Shown here: piece after piece, positions 37,003 to 45,589 of the stretch | Layout of the letters: each line of letters starts with the position of its first letter | Numbering within the stretch: position 1 is the first letter of the stretch | Assembly: GCA_947585795.1 (NCBI GenBank) | Contig: CANPXG010000006.1 | Coordinates: forward strand, 1 to 64,000 | DNA: 64,000 nt | Direction of reading: 5' to 3' | DNA from: an uncultured Clostridia bacterium | GTDB lineage: Bacteria; Bacillota; Clostridia; UBA1381 | Position numbers and translations under genes: made by a program | Notes under the pieces: model-generated | Told to the model about the DNA's origin: nothing | Databases searched by the model: none | The model's input: the letters and a program-made list of their open reading frames with translations, nothing else

Positions 37003-37252
37003 CCTCTGCCTTACCGCCTCGTACATCCCGCGGGCGGATAATATCCGCCCCTACAAACGCAGTATTGCGCGTGTACGGAACGGCTTTATGCCGTTTCGTA
37101 TGGTTTGATGACGACATGTGCGTCAGCAAACATCAATGATAAAAAAGTTTCCTCGGGAACTTTTTTATCTTCTCAATTCTGAAATTGGCTGAAAGCGTAG
37201 CTTTCAGACGGCGTGCGGACGCGCACGCCTCTGTCTTACCGCCTCATACATC
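37003..37252. repeat. insertion of about 225 bp at the 3' end of rlmB with a 25-base direct duplication
   Basis: Two copies of a 25-base sequence (37003-37027 and 37228-37252, 23 of 25 identical) flank 200 bases made mostly of hairpins. One end carries the 25-base palindromic repeat also seen at 35042-35066. Inside are TACGGAACGGC/GCCGTTTCGTA (37074-37100), a terminator-like stem (37141-37166) and CTGAAAGC/GCTTTCAG (37189-37207). The copy nearer the ACT gene still encodes the old end of RlmB, MYEAVRQRKGEKA and a stop, overlapping the ACT start codon. This supports an insertion that re-ended rlmB. Confidence 0.75.
37141..37166. terminator. terminator-like hairpin inside the insertion
   Basis: AAAAAAGTT pairs with AACTTTTTT, extended by a wobble and two G-C pairs, with A/T runs on both sides. 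On the minus strand it lies downstream of rlmB and can now separate rlmB from the ACT-PFL pair. Confidence 0.75.
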
Positions 37253-37950
37253 AGCACAGCGGCGGCGACGGACGCGTTAAGCGAATTTATTTCGCCCGAC
37301 ATCGGTATACTCGCTATAAAATCACACTTCTCCTTAACGAGTCTTGAAATACCGCCGCCCTCGCTTCCGATCACTATACCAAGCGAACCTGTGAGGTCGG
37401 TTTTGTACATTTCCTCACCGTCCATATCGGCGGCGGCTATCCACATTCCTTCCTTTTTAAGCTCGTCTAACGTCATCGCTATATTTGTCACCTTCGCCAC
37501 GGGAGTGTACTCGACCGCGCCCGCCGACGTTTTTGCGACGATGCTGTTAAGTCCGACACTGCCGCGTTTCGGTATTATCACGCCGTGCGCGCCGACGCAG
37601 TTCGCTGTACGCAAAATCGCACCCAAATTATGCGGATCCGTTATTTTGTCACATATGATCACAAACGGCGGCTCACCCTTGCCGCGCGCCTTCGCCAAAA
37701 TATCCTTCACGCTCACGTATTCGTAAGCGCTCACGTATGCGATCACGCCCTGGTGGCTTTTCCCTTCGGCAACCGCGTCAAGCTTCGCCCTGTCGACCTC
37801 CTGTATGACTACGCCCGCGTCCTTCGCTTTTTTTATTATCGGGACGATCGAGCCCTCGTAAGCACCTTTTTTTACGAGTATCTTATCTATCGCGCGTCCG
37901 GAGCGCAGCGCTTCCGCCACGGGGTTCCTGCCTAAAATTTTATCCTCCAC
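37204..37950 (-). CDS. rlmB: 23S rRNA (guanosine-2'-O-)-methyltransferase RlmB, with altered C terminus
   Basis: A 248-residue SPOUT methyltransferase that methylates the ribose of a guanosine in 23S rRNA (G2251 in Escherichia coli numbering). The N-terminal substrate-binding domain starts ILGRNPVAEALRSGRAIDKI. SPOUT motifs are ITDPHNLGAILRTANCVGAH, IVIGSEGGGIS and MSGEINSLNASVAAAVLMYE. The GTG at 37950, seven bases after AGGAG, is the start; upstream frame extension is unsupported. The final residues RARPHAV come from an inserted repeat and replace an ancestral KGEKA ending preserved at 37003-37027. The core enzyme looks intact. Confidence 0.92.
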   Translation of the reverse strand: MEDKILGRNPVAEALRSGRAIDKILVKKGAYEGSIVPIIKKAKDAGVVIQEVDRAKLDAVAEGKSHQGVIAYVSAYEYVSVKDILAKARGKGEPPFVIICDKITDPHNLGAILRTANCVGAHGVIIPKRGSVGLNSIVAKTSAGAVEYTPVAKVTNIAMTLDELKKEGMWIAAADMDGEEMYKTDLTGSLGIVIGSEGGGISRLVKEKCDFIASIPMSGEINSLNASVAAAVLMYEAVRQRRARPHAV

Positions 37951-38067
37951 TCGGTTTCTCCTGTTCAAAACATCATATTTACAGTATGAAACCACAAGAC
38001 CGCGCCCGAAAGCCGGATCTGTCCGACTTGAAACACGTCCTTGTGGTTCACTTCCCTGTTCGGTTTT

Positions 38068-39276
38068 TTATTTCAGCATAAACTTGTCGTGTATAGCCAC
38101 AACAGCCGCTTCCGCGTCCTTTCTGTCCACGAGCACGGAGATCTTTATCTCCGACGTGGCGATCATGTTTATGTTTATATGCGCGTCATAAAGCGCTTCA
38201 AACATTGTCGCGGCAACGCCGGAATTGTTTACCATACCCGCGCCGACTATCGACACCTTTGAAACGTCCTTTGTCCACTTGACCTCCGTGGCGTTTATCG
38301 ACGCCTTATGCTCCTCGAGGAGGTCCAAAACGGGCTGCAGATCAGCCTCCGTTACGGTGAAGCTTATGTCCTTCTTACCGTTATTTCCTATAGACTGAAT
38401 GATAAGATCCACGCTTATTCCGTGCTTGGCAAGCATACGGAAAACCGTAAACGCCTTACCCGGAGTATCTTCCACGCCGCAAAGCGCTATTCTCGCGACA
38501 TCATTATCTCTTGCTACACCTCTTACGAGCATCTTTTCCACTTCGTCTACCTCCTTAACATAAGTGCCTTCGTTATTATTAAGACTTGATCTTACAGACA
38601 GTTTAACATTATATTTCTTCGCCATCTCAACGCTTCTGTTATGAAGCACGTTCGCGCCCAAAGACGCAAGCTCCAGCATTTCGTCGTAGGAAATGTCCTC
38701 AAGCTTATACGCGTTTGGACAAATTCTCGGATCGGCAGTGTACACGCCGTCAACGTCGGTGTATATCTCGCACACGTCCGCGTGAAGCGCCGCCGCGAGA
38801 GCGACTGCCGACGTGTCCGAACCGCCGCGTCCGAGCGTCGTTATGTCGTCGTACTTGTTTATTCCCTGAAAGCCCGCCACTATCACGATTCTTTTGCGGT
38901 CAAGCTCGTTCTGTATTCTCTCGGTATCAATAGTCTTAATTCTCGCCGAACCGTACTTGGAATCGGTCTTTACGCCCGCCTGCCAGCCCGTAAACGAGAT
39001 TACCGGACAGCCGATTTTTTCTATTGCCATAGCCAAAAGCGATATGGATATCTGTTCACCCGTCGCAAGGAGCTGATCCATTTCGCGCTTCGACGCGTCG
39101 GGGTTTATCTCCTTCGCCTTTTCGATAAGGTCGTCGGTCGTGTCGCCCTGGGCGCTGACCGCAACCACAACGTTGTTTCCCGCCTTATACGCGTCCGTAA
39201 TACGTTTCGCGACATTCATCACTCTTTGAGCGTCCTTAACGGATGTGCCGCCGTACTTTTGAACTATAAGTGCCAT
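38068..39276 (-). CDS. lysC: aspartate kinase
   Basis: Phosphorylates aspartate, the committed step to lysine, threonine and methionine. 402 residues. KYGGTSVKDAQRVMNVAKRI at the N terminus and GRGGSDTSAVALAAALHA carry catalytic residues. Two C-terminal ACT domains (about residues 265-402), with ISVDLIIQSIGNNGKKDISF, indicate end-product feedback control. The ATG at 39276 follows GGAAGGA. It follows hom by 78 bases. No lysine riboswitch was seen. Confidence 0.95.
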   Translation of the reverse strand: MALIVQKYGGTSVKDAQRVMNVAKRITDAYKAGNNVVVAVSAQGDTTDDLIEKAKEINPDASKREMDQLLATGEQISISLLAMAIEKIGCPVISFTGWQAGVKTDSKYGSARIKTIDTERIQNELDRKRIVIVAGFQGINKYDDITTLGRGGSDTSAVALAAALHADVCEIYTDVDGVYTADPRICPNAYKLEDISYDEMLELASLGANVLHNRSVEMAKKYNVKLSVRSSLNNNEGTYVKEVDEVEKMLVRGVARDNDVARIALCGVEDTPGKAFTVFRMLAKHGISVDLIIQSIGNNGKKDISFTVTEADLQPVLDLLEEHKASINATEVKWTKDVSKVSIVGAGMVNNSGVAATMFEALYDAHININMIATSEIKISVLVDRKDAEAAVVAIHDKFMLK

Positions 39277-39354
39277 ATTTTTTATTCCTTCCTTTTTTGT
39301 TTTCATATAACAGTCGCCGCGGAAAAGCTATCCGTCGGGCAATCTTATTTTTCG

Positions 39355-40566
39355 TCACGCCATTACGCGCAGCTTCGTCACAACGTCGCGAAGCCGAGCC
39401 GTTTTATCCTCCGCTTCGGAGCTTGTAAGCGGCTCTGTAACGAACGCCGACTCGCCGCTTATGAGATTATCCACAAACTCGCACTTGCCGAATATGCCGC
39501 GAATATTCTCCGCGTTATCGTTCGTTCTTATAAAGTACCTGAACTTGCGGGAGTCCTTGCCTGCCATAATGGTGCCGGACGGTTTCTCCCAAAAGATTTT
39601 CTTGCTGCGTTCTCTGTGCTTTACCGCGTCCACTATGTCCGCCGTCACGGCGCTCGCCGTCGGCAGCTTGCCCGCGCCCTTGCCGTAGAACATAACGTCG
39701 CCGACGCAGTCGCCCGTTACCAATATCGCGTTAAATACTCCGTCAACGCCGGAAAGCGGGCTGTCGCTCTTTATGACCATAGGCGACACTATTGAGTACA
39801 CCTTGCCGTCCTCACCGAACTCGGCGTAGCCGATAAGCTTTATAACGGAGTCCATAGCCGCGGCGTACTTAACGTCGTCAAGAGTTACAGCGGTTATGCC
39901 CTCGGTATCGATGTCGCTGTAATCGACAAACTTACCCGACGCGAGCGACGCGAGTATCGCTATTTTCCTGCAAGCGTCGTGTCCCTCGATGTCAGCGGCG
40001 GGGTTACGCTCCGCGAAGCCTTTTGCCTGCGCGTCCTTTAACGCCGTTTCAAACGTCTTGCCCTTGCGTATCATCTGATCCAATATATAATTCGTTGTGC
40101 CGTTCAGTATACCGGCGATCTTCACTATATTATTTGCCGTGAGGCACTGGTGCATAGGTCTTATGATAGGTATTCCGCCGCCCACGCTCGCCTCAAACAA
40201 GTAGTTTACGTTCTTTTCGCGCGCTATCTCAAGAAGCTCCGTGCCGTATGTCGCGACAAGCTCCTTATTCGACGTCACAACGCTCTTACCGGCTTCCAAA
40301 AGCGCCTTCGTAAACTCGTAAGCGGGGTGGAGTCCGCCCATCACCTCGGCGGCTACCGTTACCTCGCCGTCGTTTAAAATATCGTTAAATTCCTTAGTGA
40401 AAAGGTTAGGCTCGGGGTGGTCGGGAAAGTCGCGTATATCGAGTATATATTTAAGCTCTATCTTTTCTCCGTCCACGCTGCGGCTGAGGTGGTCGGCGTT
40501 GTTTTTTATTATGTCGTAAACGCCGCTTCCGACAGTGCCGTAGCCCATTATTGCAACCTTTGCCAT
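39355..40566 (-). CDS. hom: homoserine dehydrogenase
   Basis: Reduces aspartate semialdehyde to homoserine. 403 residues: the NAD(P)-binding GYGTVGSGVYDI at the N terminus, VVTSNKELVATYGTELLEIA, FEASVGGGIPIIRPMHQCL (the substrate loop) and GILNGTTNYILDQM, ending in a short regulatory ACT-like region. It has GGAGG before the ATG and its own promoter. Paired with lysC downstream, it supplies methionine and threonine precursors. Confidence 0.95.
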   Translation of the reverse strand: MAKVAIMGYGTVGSGVYDIIKNNADHLSRSVDGEKIELKYILDIRDFPDHPEPNLFTKEFNDILNDGEVTVAAEVMGGLHPAYEFTKALLEAGKSVVTSNKELVATYGTELLEIAREKNVNYLFEASVGGGIPIIRPMHQCLTANNIVKIAGILNGTTNYILDQMIRKGKTFETALKDAQAKGFAERNPAADIEGHDACRKIAILASLASGKFVDYSDIDTEGITAVTLDDVKYAAAMDSVIKLIGYAEFGEDGKVYSIVSPMVIKSDSPLSGVDGVFNAILVTGDCVGDVMFYGKGAGKLPTASAVTADIVDAVKHRERSKKIFWEKPSGTIMAGKDSRKFRYFIRTNDNAENIRGIFGKCEFVDNLISGESAFVTEPLTSSEAEDKTARLRDVVTKLRVMA

Positions 40567-40621
40567 TCTTTTGCCTCCATATCTTTTATGAATATATCAA
40601 CGGTTTTATCTATAATAGAAT

Positions 40622-40650
40622 ATACTACCACATCACTTTGATAAAGTCAA
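40622..40650 (-). promoter_or_regulatory. promoter of hom-lysC
   Basis: Minus strand: TTGACT (40645-40650), a 17-base spacer, TAGTAT (40622-40627), about 55 bases upstream of hom. The rest of 40567-40741 shows nothing else I can support. Confidence 0.65.
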
Positions 40651-40741
40651 TACCGCCAAACACCAAAATATACTTGGCTTTATTCTTGTTGTTTTGTGTA
40701 AAATAACCTCAAAACCGCGCGCAAATAACGCCGCAAAAAGC

Positions 40742-41455
40742 TTACTCCTCGTCATTTATTATATTTTTCGTTTGTATGAGGTCGTGATTGTCGCGCATAC
40801 TGTAACATTCGCCGCGCGCGACGATTATATGGTCAAGTATCTCCACTCCGATGTACGAGAATATCCCCTGAATATACGTCGTTGTCGTAATGTCAAGGCG
40901 GGACGGTTTGGCTATGCCGCTTGGGTGGTTGTGCGACAGTATTATATACGGCGTGTCGTACTGCACCGCGACGCGTATCAGCTTCATAAGGTCTACGTCC
41001 ATCCTCTCGAAGCTGCCCTCAAAAAGCAGCTCATGATATATTATGCGCTTATTCTCGTCCAGGCAAATGATACAAAGATATTCGCGGCGTTTCCCGTCAA
41101 AAAGATTTAAAAGGTAGTCGCGGCAGGTTTCGTCGTCCAGCTCGCGTCTGTGCGCTTCAAATCTGACACCGTTGTAGTATTTTACAAACTCGCCGAGCAT
41201 ACTCAAAAACGACGCGGTTTTCTCACCAACTCCTTTTATGCTCATAAGCACCTCCTTCGGCGCGCGAAACACCTCCGCGAAGCCGCCGCATTTGTTTATA
41301 AGCTCGTGCGCCAAACCGTTCGTATCGACGCGCGGTATGACGTACTGCAGCATGTATTCGAGCGCTTTATGCTCGTGCCAATTGGCGAAGCCTCCGTGAG
41401 AAAAGTCCTTACGCATGCGTTCTCTGTGATGCTCGTGTATATTTTCCGTCCCCAT
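40742..41455 (-). CDS. radC: RadC-family JAB/MPN domain protein
   Basis: A 237-residue protein of the RadC family. It has an N-terminal helix-hairpin-helix (IKGVGEKTASFLSMLGE) and a C-terminal JAMM metalloprotease-like motif, YIILSHNHPSGIAKPSRLD, with the His-x-His and Asp ligands plus an upstream Glu. Despite the name, a role in DNA repair is not established. Cytoplasmic, single gene. Confidence 0.9.
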   Translation of the reverse strand: MGTENIHEHHRERMRKDFSHGGFANWHEHKALEYMLQYVIPRVDTNGLAHELINKCGGFAEVFRAPKEVLMSIKGVGEKTASFLSMLGEFVKYYNGVRFEAHRRELDDETCRDYLLNLFDGKRREYLCIICLDENKRIIYHELLFEGSFERMDVDLMKLIRVAVQYDTPYIILSHNHPSGIAKPSRLDITTTTYIQGIFSYIGVEILDHIIVARGECYSMRDNHDLIQTKNIINDEE

Positions 41456-41544
41456 TTTCGTTTATTCACCGCCGTTTTTCATAATATTACATAATATATT
41501 AAATATTAACACAAATACATACCGTTTGTCCATGTTTTTTGCAT

Positions 41545-41575
41545 AAAAAAAGAATGTCAAAGACATTCTTTTTTT
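41545..41575. terminator. terminator after rpmF (bidirectional)
   Basis: The stem AGAATGTC/GACATTCT with a three-base loop and runs of seven A and seven T. It ends the rplJ-rplL-yceD-rpmF transcript on the minus strand. Confidence 0.93.
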
Positions 41576-41591
41576 ATTATTGCAAGCCGAA

Positions 41592-41771
41592 TCAATCCTC
41601 AACTTTTATAACTTCTTTACCGTTGTAATATCCGCAGAACTTACAAACCTTATGAGGCATCTTAAATTCACCGCACTGAGGACACTTTACCATGTTGGGC
41701 ACGGAAAGCTTCCAATTGGCGCGTCTTTTATTTCTTCTGGCTTTTGAAACTTTACCCTTGGGTACTGCCAT
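41592..41771 (-). CDS. rpmF: 50S ribosomal protein L32
   Basis: A 59-residue ribosomal protein with the N-terminal [20 protein letters not shown] signature and a zinc ribbon of two Cys pairs: [20 protein letters not shown]. This is the zinc-containing (C+) form. Read directly from the sequence, as it is short. It follows the DUF177 gene, the usual yceD-rpmF pair, and is followed by a strong terminator. Confidence 0.97.
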   Translation of the reverse strand: MAVPKGKVSKARRNKRRANWKLSVPNMVKCPQCGEFKMPHKVCKFCGYYNGKEVIKVED

Positions 41772-41802
41772 AATTACACCTCCATAATTCTCTCTGACTG
41801 TT

Positions 41803-42327
41803 TCAATTATTATCCTTGTTCATAATATCCAAAAGCGCTGACCATCTCGGATCGATATTATCCTTTGAGCAGTCACATTCTCCCTCGTTGAGATCCTTGC
41901 CGCATATGGGACAAAGTCCCTTGCAGTCCTCGCTGCAAAGATACTTTCCCTCTATGTTCATAAGAAAGCTGTCGGCTAATATATCAGTCATGTCGATCTC
42001 GGCGCCGCCGAAAATGACAGCGTCGCCGTCGGGCGCTATGTCCTCCGCCTCGCCGCTATCTTCGCGGATAAGGTTCTCGTCTATCTCAAAGCTCACGGGC
42101 ACGTTTATACTTTTGGCGCACCGCGCGCATTGGGTAGTCATACTGCCCTCGCACAGCGCTTTTAATATAAGCGATTTGCCGTTGTTTGAAATATGTCCCT
42201 TTATCCTGACCGGTTCACTGAAATGATACGTCCCGCCGAGAAAATCCGTGTCGGACAGCATAACGTTATCGTCAATGTCTATCCTTCCGCCCGTTTCCTT
42301 AAGTATCGCCGATACGTCTATGGTCAT
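41803..42327 (-). CDS. yceD: DUF177/YceD-family protein
   Basis: A 174-residue protein of the DUF177 (YceD) family, found upstream of rpmF in most bacteria and linked to 23S rRNA accumulation or processing. Conserved features are the mid Cys pair in [16 protein letters not shown] and the C-terminal [16 protein letters not shown] with Cys knuckles followed by DPRWSAL. AAGGAG precedes the ATG, 33 bases after rplL. Confidence 0.88.
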   Translation of the reverse strand: MTIDVSAILKETGGRIDIDDNVMLSDTDFLGGTYHFSEPVRIKGHISNNGKSLILKALCEGSMTTQCARCAKSINVPVSFEIDENLIREDSGEAEDIAPDGDAVIFGGAEIDMTDILADSFLMNIEGKYLCSEDCKGLCPICGKDLNEGECDCSKDNIDPRWSALLDIMNKDNN

Positions 42328-42360
42328 AATACACTCCTTGACAGATAAAATCAGAGCAAA

Positions 42361-42735
42361 TTACTTCAATTCTACCTTAGCGCCGGCTTCCTCAAGCTTA
42401 GCCTTAATGCTCTCAGCCTCTTCCTTGGCAACGGCTTCCTTAACGGTGTTGGGTGCGCCGTCAACAAGAGCCTTAGCTTCCTTAAGACCAAGACCTGTAA
42501 GCTCTCTTACTACCTTAATTACACCGAGCTTGGACGCGCCCGCCTCAGCGAGTACAACGTCGAATTCGCTCTTTTCCTCGGCAGCAGCCGCGCCGCCTTC
42601 ACCTGCAGCGCCCGCTACCATTACGGGAGCAGCAGCGCTTACGCCGAACTCTTCTTCCATCATTTTTACCAATTCAGCTACTTCAAGTAACTTTAATTCC
42701 TTGATCGAATCAAGAATTGCATTCAAATCTGCCAT
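42361..42735 (-). CDS. rplL: 50S ribosomal protein L7/L12
   Basis: A 124-residue stalk protein that recruits translation factors. An N-terminal dimerisation helix ([18 protein letters not shown]), an Ala/Gly hinge around residues 38-50, and the C-terminal domain KIGVIKVV-like stretch [20 protein letters not shown]. It follows rplJ by 38 bases. The rpoBC genes that normally follow are absent; yceD-rpmF come next. Confidence 0.97.
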   Translation of the reverse strand: MADLNAILDSIKELKLLEVAELVKMMEEEFGVSAAAPVMVAGAAGEGGAAAAEEKSEFDVVLAEAGASKLGVIKVVRELTGLGLKEAKALVDGAPNTVKEAVAKEEAESIKAKLEEAGAKVELK

Positions 42736-42773
42736 TTTATTTTCCTCCTATTTGATTTAACGTGTTTCCTAAC

Positions 42774-43493
42774 TTACTCAGCATCTTCTGCTGTTTCCTC
42801 AGCCGGAGCTTCCTCCGCCTTTTCTTCTGTCGGAGCAGCCTCCTCTGCGGGAGCTGCTTCCTCAGCCTTTTCCTCTACGGGAGCCTCCTCTGCGGGTGCA
42901 GCTTCCTCTGCCTTTTCCTCTACAGGTGCAGCCTCCTCAGCGGGAGCCTCCTCCTTTTCGGCTGCTTCACCCGCCTTATTTGCGGCTAAATCAACCATTT
43001 CAACTCCGCCCTCGACGATAGTTGAAAGTAATCTCGCGAGAGAAGATATGGGTGAGTTGAGGCTTCCCATCATCTTCGCTATCAACGTTTCCATATTCGG
43101 CGTAGCCGCGAGCTTCTTGATTTCATCGAGAGTCATAACAGCACCGTCCATAAAGCCTGACTTTATTTCGAGCTTGTCATTACCCTTCGCAAAATCCGCG
43201 ATCACCTTCGCGGGCGCTACCGCGTCCTCGGACGATACCGCTATCGCCGTCGGACCGTGAAGGACCTCCTCAAGAGCGTCAAGACCTACCTCCTTCGCCG
43301 CACGGAGAAGAAGCGTATTCTTCATTACGAAGTACTTTACGTTCGCGTTTCTCAATTTCGCGCGAAGGTCTGTATCCTCTTCAACGGTAAGACCGCGATA
43401 ATCGACGATCACACCCGTTTGAGCCGCCTTCAACAAGTCGGCAACTTCGGCAACCTGTGCTTTCTTTGCTTCCAATACCTTTTCACTTGGCAT
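42774..43493 (-). CDS. rplJ: 50S ribosomal protein L10 with acidic repeat tail
   Basis: The L7/L12-binding stalk base and regulator of its own operon. 239 residues, about 65 longer than usual. The normal core (LLKAAQTGVIVDYRGLTVEE, ILHGPT-like LHGPTAIAVSS) runs to about residue 175. A tail follows of roughly four Ala/Pro/Glu repeats such as PAEEAAPVEEKAEEA. The start at 43493 is chosen over the GTG at 43505 because the latter overlaps the GGAGG. An L10 leader lies directly upstream. Confidence 0.93.
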   Translation of the reverse strand: MPSEKVLEAKKAQVAEVADLLKAAQTGVIVDYRGLTVEEDTDLRAKLRNANVKYFVMKNTLLLRAAKEVGLDALEEVLHGPTAIAVSSEDAVAPAKVIADFAKGNDKLEIKSGFMDGAVMTLDEIKKLAATPNMETLIAKMMGSLNSPISSLARLLSTIVEGGVEMVDLAANKAGEAAEKEEAPAEEAAPVEEKAEEAAPAEEAPVEEKAEEAAPAEEAAPTEEKAEEAPAEETAEDAE

Positions 43494-43662
43494 ATTTTGT
43501 TTCACCTCCTGTATTTTCGGATAAATATGCCTTCATTACGTAAATAAAGAAGGCTCTTTGCCGTAGACGCAAAGAGCCATAGTATCATTTTTATACTAAT
43601 TACACCCTCGGTTGGTCTTACACGGCTTTCGCCGCCGCCTACTGTCTACGGATTTATCAACA
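43494..43662 (-). promoter_or_regulatory. ribosomal protein L10 leader RNA
   Basis: A leader of about 168 bases before rplJ that fits the L10 leader family: the GCCGCCG/CGGCGGC region near 43627-43640, GACCAACCGAGG (43606-43617) and a terminator hairpin. L10 or the L10-L12 complex binds it to control rplJL. An eight-base segment CCGTAGAC (43644-43651 read on minus) can pair with GTCTACGG, which spans one stem base and the loop of the terminator (43561-43568), offering an antiterminator or pseudoknot. Confidence 0.85.
43540..43578 (-). terminator. attenuator hairpin in the L10 leader
   Basis: A ten-base stem GGCTCTTTGC/GCAAAGAGCC (43552-43561 and 43569-43578), then TTCTTTATTTA on the minus strand, 47 bases before the rplJ start. 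Confidence 0.85.
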
Positions 43663-43668
43663 AACAGT

Positions 43669-43697
43669 ATTATACCATTTATGATACATTTTGTCAA
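43669..43697 (-). promoter_or_regulatory. promoter of rplJL
   Basis: Minus strand: TTGACA (43692-43697), a 17-base spacer, TATAAT (43669-43674), a consensus promoter, as expected for ribosomal proteins. Confidence 0.85.
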
Positions 43698-43705
43698 GCT
43701 GTTTT

Positions 43706-44398
43706 TTAGCCCAGCTTAGCCTGATTGATCTTGATGCCGGGACCCATTGTCGAAGCCACAACGACGCTTCTCAGGTACTGTCCCTTCGCCGCAGCAGGCT
43801 TAGCCTTTATGATAGCACCGATAAGCGCGTCAAAGTTCTCCTGAAGCTTCTGGGCGCCGAACGAAGCCTTACCTATCGGGCAGTGGATTATGTTGGTCTT
43901 ATCGAGTCTGTACTCGACCTTACCTGCCTTGATCTCATTAACGGCTTTCGTAACGTCCATCGTTACCGTACCCGCCTTCGGTGACGGCATAAGTCCCTTA
44001 GGACCTAAAATCTTACCCAAACGTCCCACAACGCCCATCATGTCGGGAGTTGCTACGACAACGTCGAAGTCGAACCAGTTTTCACCCTGTATCTTCTGTA
44101 CGAGCTCCGCTTCACCAACGTAGTCAGCGCCGGCTGCCTGAGCCTCGTCAGCCTTGGGACCCTTCGCGAACACGAGCACCTTCGCGGTCTTACCCGTACC
44201 GTGCGGAAGCACGATCGCGCCTCTTACCTGCTGGTCGGCGTGTCTTGAGTCAACGCCCAGTCTTACGTGGACCTCAACAGTTTCGTCAAACTTAGCCTTG
44301 GCTGTCTTTGTAACGAGATCCATAGCCTCGTTTGTGTCGTAAAGCTTCGACTTTTCAACGAGCTTTACGCTGTCTTGATATTTCTTTCCTCTAAACAT
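43706..44398 (-). CDS. rplA: 50S ribosomal protein L1
   Basis: A 230-residue protein of the L1 stalk involved in E-site tRNA release, also a translational repressor of its own operon in many bacteria. [37 protein letters not shown] and [20 protein letters not shown] are visible. It follows rplK by 59 bases and lies upstream of the rplJL promoter. Confidence 0.97.
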   Translation of the reverse strand: MFRGKKYQDSVKLVEKSKLYDTNEAMDLVTKTAKAKFDETVEVHVRLGVDSRHADQQVRGAIVLPHGTGKTAKVLVFAKGPKADEAQAAGADYVGEAELVQKIQGENWFDFDVVVATPDMMGVVGRLGKILGPKGLMPSPKAGTVTMDVTKAVNEIKAGKVEYRLDKTNIIHCPIGKASFGAQKLQENFDALIGAIIKAKPAAAKGQYLRSVVVASTMGPGIKINQAKLG

Positions 44399-44457
44399 TT
44401 CTTTCCTCCTTCGTGGTCAGACAAGATTTTTACATCTCTCCCACTTCACTTAACAAA

Positions 44458-44883
44458 TTAATCTCCGATAAGAACGCCCATGCTTCTGCAGGTACCGGCT
44501 ATCATACTCATAGCCGCTTCTATGCTTCCCGCGTTAAGGTCGGGCATCTTCTGCTCCGCGATAGCCTGCAGATCGGCCTTTGAGATCGTGGCTACCTTTG
44601 TCTTGTTGGGAACGCCGCTGCCGCTTTCGATCTTACAAGCCTTCTTGATAAGAACCGCTGCGGGCGGCGTCTTTGTTACGAAAGAGAAAGAACGGTCTGC
44701 GTACACCGTAATAACTACGGGGATTATAAGACCTGCGTCCTTCGCCGTCTTTTCGTTAAATTCCTTCGCAAACTGCATAATGTTTACGCCGTGCTGACCG
44801 AGTGCCGGTCCGACCGGGGGCGCCGGGGTTGCTTTTCCGGCAGGAATTTGTAACTTAATGTATCCTGCAACCTTCTGTGCCAT
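44458..44883 (-). CDS. rplK: 50S ribosomal protein L11
   Basis: 141 residues, the standard length. [20 protein letters not shown], with the proline-rich thiostrepton-loop region, and [18 protein letters not shown] in the C-terminal domain. The GTG at 44892 is within the ribosome site; the ATG at 44883, eight bases after GGAGG, gives MAQKVAGY, the normal start. Confidence 0.97.
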   Translation of the reverse strand: MAQKVAGYIKLQIPAGKATPAPPVGPALGQHGVNIMQFAKEFNEKTAKDAGLIIPVVITVYADRSFSFVTKTPPAAVLIKKACKIESGSGVPNKTKVATISKADLQAIAEQKMPDLNAGSIEAAMSMIAGTCRSMGVLIGD

Positions 44884-44941
44884 AATGGCCACCTCCTTGA
44901 AATTTTACAGCCGCGTATGATAAAAATACCGCGCTGCATGT

Positions 44942-44978
44942 GGTAATTGCGAACCCTTTGGGTTCTCCCACTGTTACC
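44942..44978 (-). promoter_or_regulatory. hairpin in the nusG-rplK gap, possible L1 regulatory site
   Basis: GGTAA/TTACC arms enclose a strong GAACCC-TTT-GGGTTC hairpin, 60 bases before rplK. L11-L1 operons are often repressed by L1 binding near rplK. No sequence match to an L1 site is claimed. Confidence 0.35.
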
Positions 44979-45024
44979 AGAGGGATATATATAAACGCGA
45001 TGAAGCGTCCATACCTTAATTCGA

Positions 45025-45549
45025 TCAGTCCATACGCTCCACTTGCGTATAGTCGATCTCAACGGGAGTTTCGCGTCCGAACATCGAAACGGCGACGTTG
45101 ATTTTACGCGTTTCGTTATTGATGCTCGTGACGGTACCCGAAAAGCCCTCCATGGGGCCGGATTTAATAGAAACAGTTTCACCTATGGCAAAGTCAATAT
45201 CCTTCATGCGGATTATCTCAACGCCCATTCTCTCCACTTCCTCCTCGGAAAGCGGGACAGGCTTTGAGCCGGGACCTACGAAGCCGGTCACGCCGCGCGT
45301 GTTTCTTACTATATACCAGCTTTCGTCCGTCATTACCATCTTGACTATGACGTAACCGGGAAAAAGCTTGCGCTTTACGACTTTCTTTGTGTCGCCCTTC
45401 TCCTCGACAACGTCCTCGGTGGGTACGCGCACGTCGAGGATCAAATCCTGCATGCCACGGTTCTCAACAGATTTTTCGATATTGGCTTTGACCTTGTTTT
45501 CATAACCCGAGTATGTGTGAGCCACATACCACTTTGCATCTCCTGCCAT
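45025..45549 (-). CDS. nusG: transcription termination/antitermination protein NusG
   Basis: A 174-residue factor that binds RNA polymerase and couples it to Rho or the ribosome. The N-terminal NGN domain starts WYVAHTYSGYENKVKANIEK and includes LFPGYVIVKMVMTDESWYIV. The C-terminal KOW domain has GETVSIKSGPMEGFSGTVTS. GGAG precedes the ATG. Gene order rpmG-secE-nusG-rplK-rplA is standard. Confidence 0.97.
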   Translation of the reverse strand: MAGDAKWYVAHTYSGYENKVKANIEKSVENRGMQDLILDVRVPTEDVVEEKGDTKKVVKRKLFPGYVIVKMVMTDESWYIVRNTRGVTGFVGPGSKPVPLSEEEVERMGVEIIRMKDIDFAIGETVSIKSGPMEGFSGTVTSINNETRKINVAVSMFGRETPVEIDYTQVERMD

Positions 45550-45589
45550 AACCGTTCTCCTTCCCTGACAATTATTCCGCGCTTTTTAA

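Noticed and set aside
36989-37129. 47-residue N-terminal extension of the ACT protein
   Set aside because: It reads through the inserted repeat; AAAGGAG and the ACT fold place the start at 36988.
38068-39306. Lysine riboswitch before lysC
   Set aside because: Only 78 bases separate hom and lysC and they show no lysine riboswitch core.
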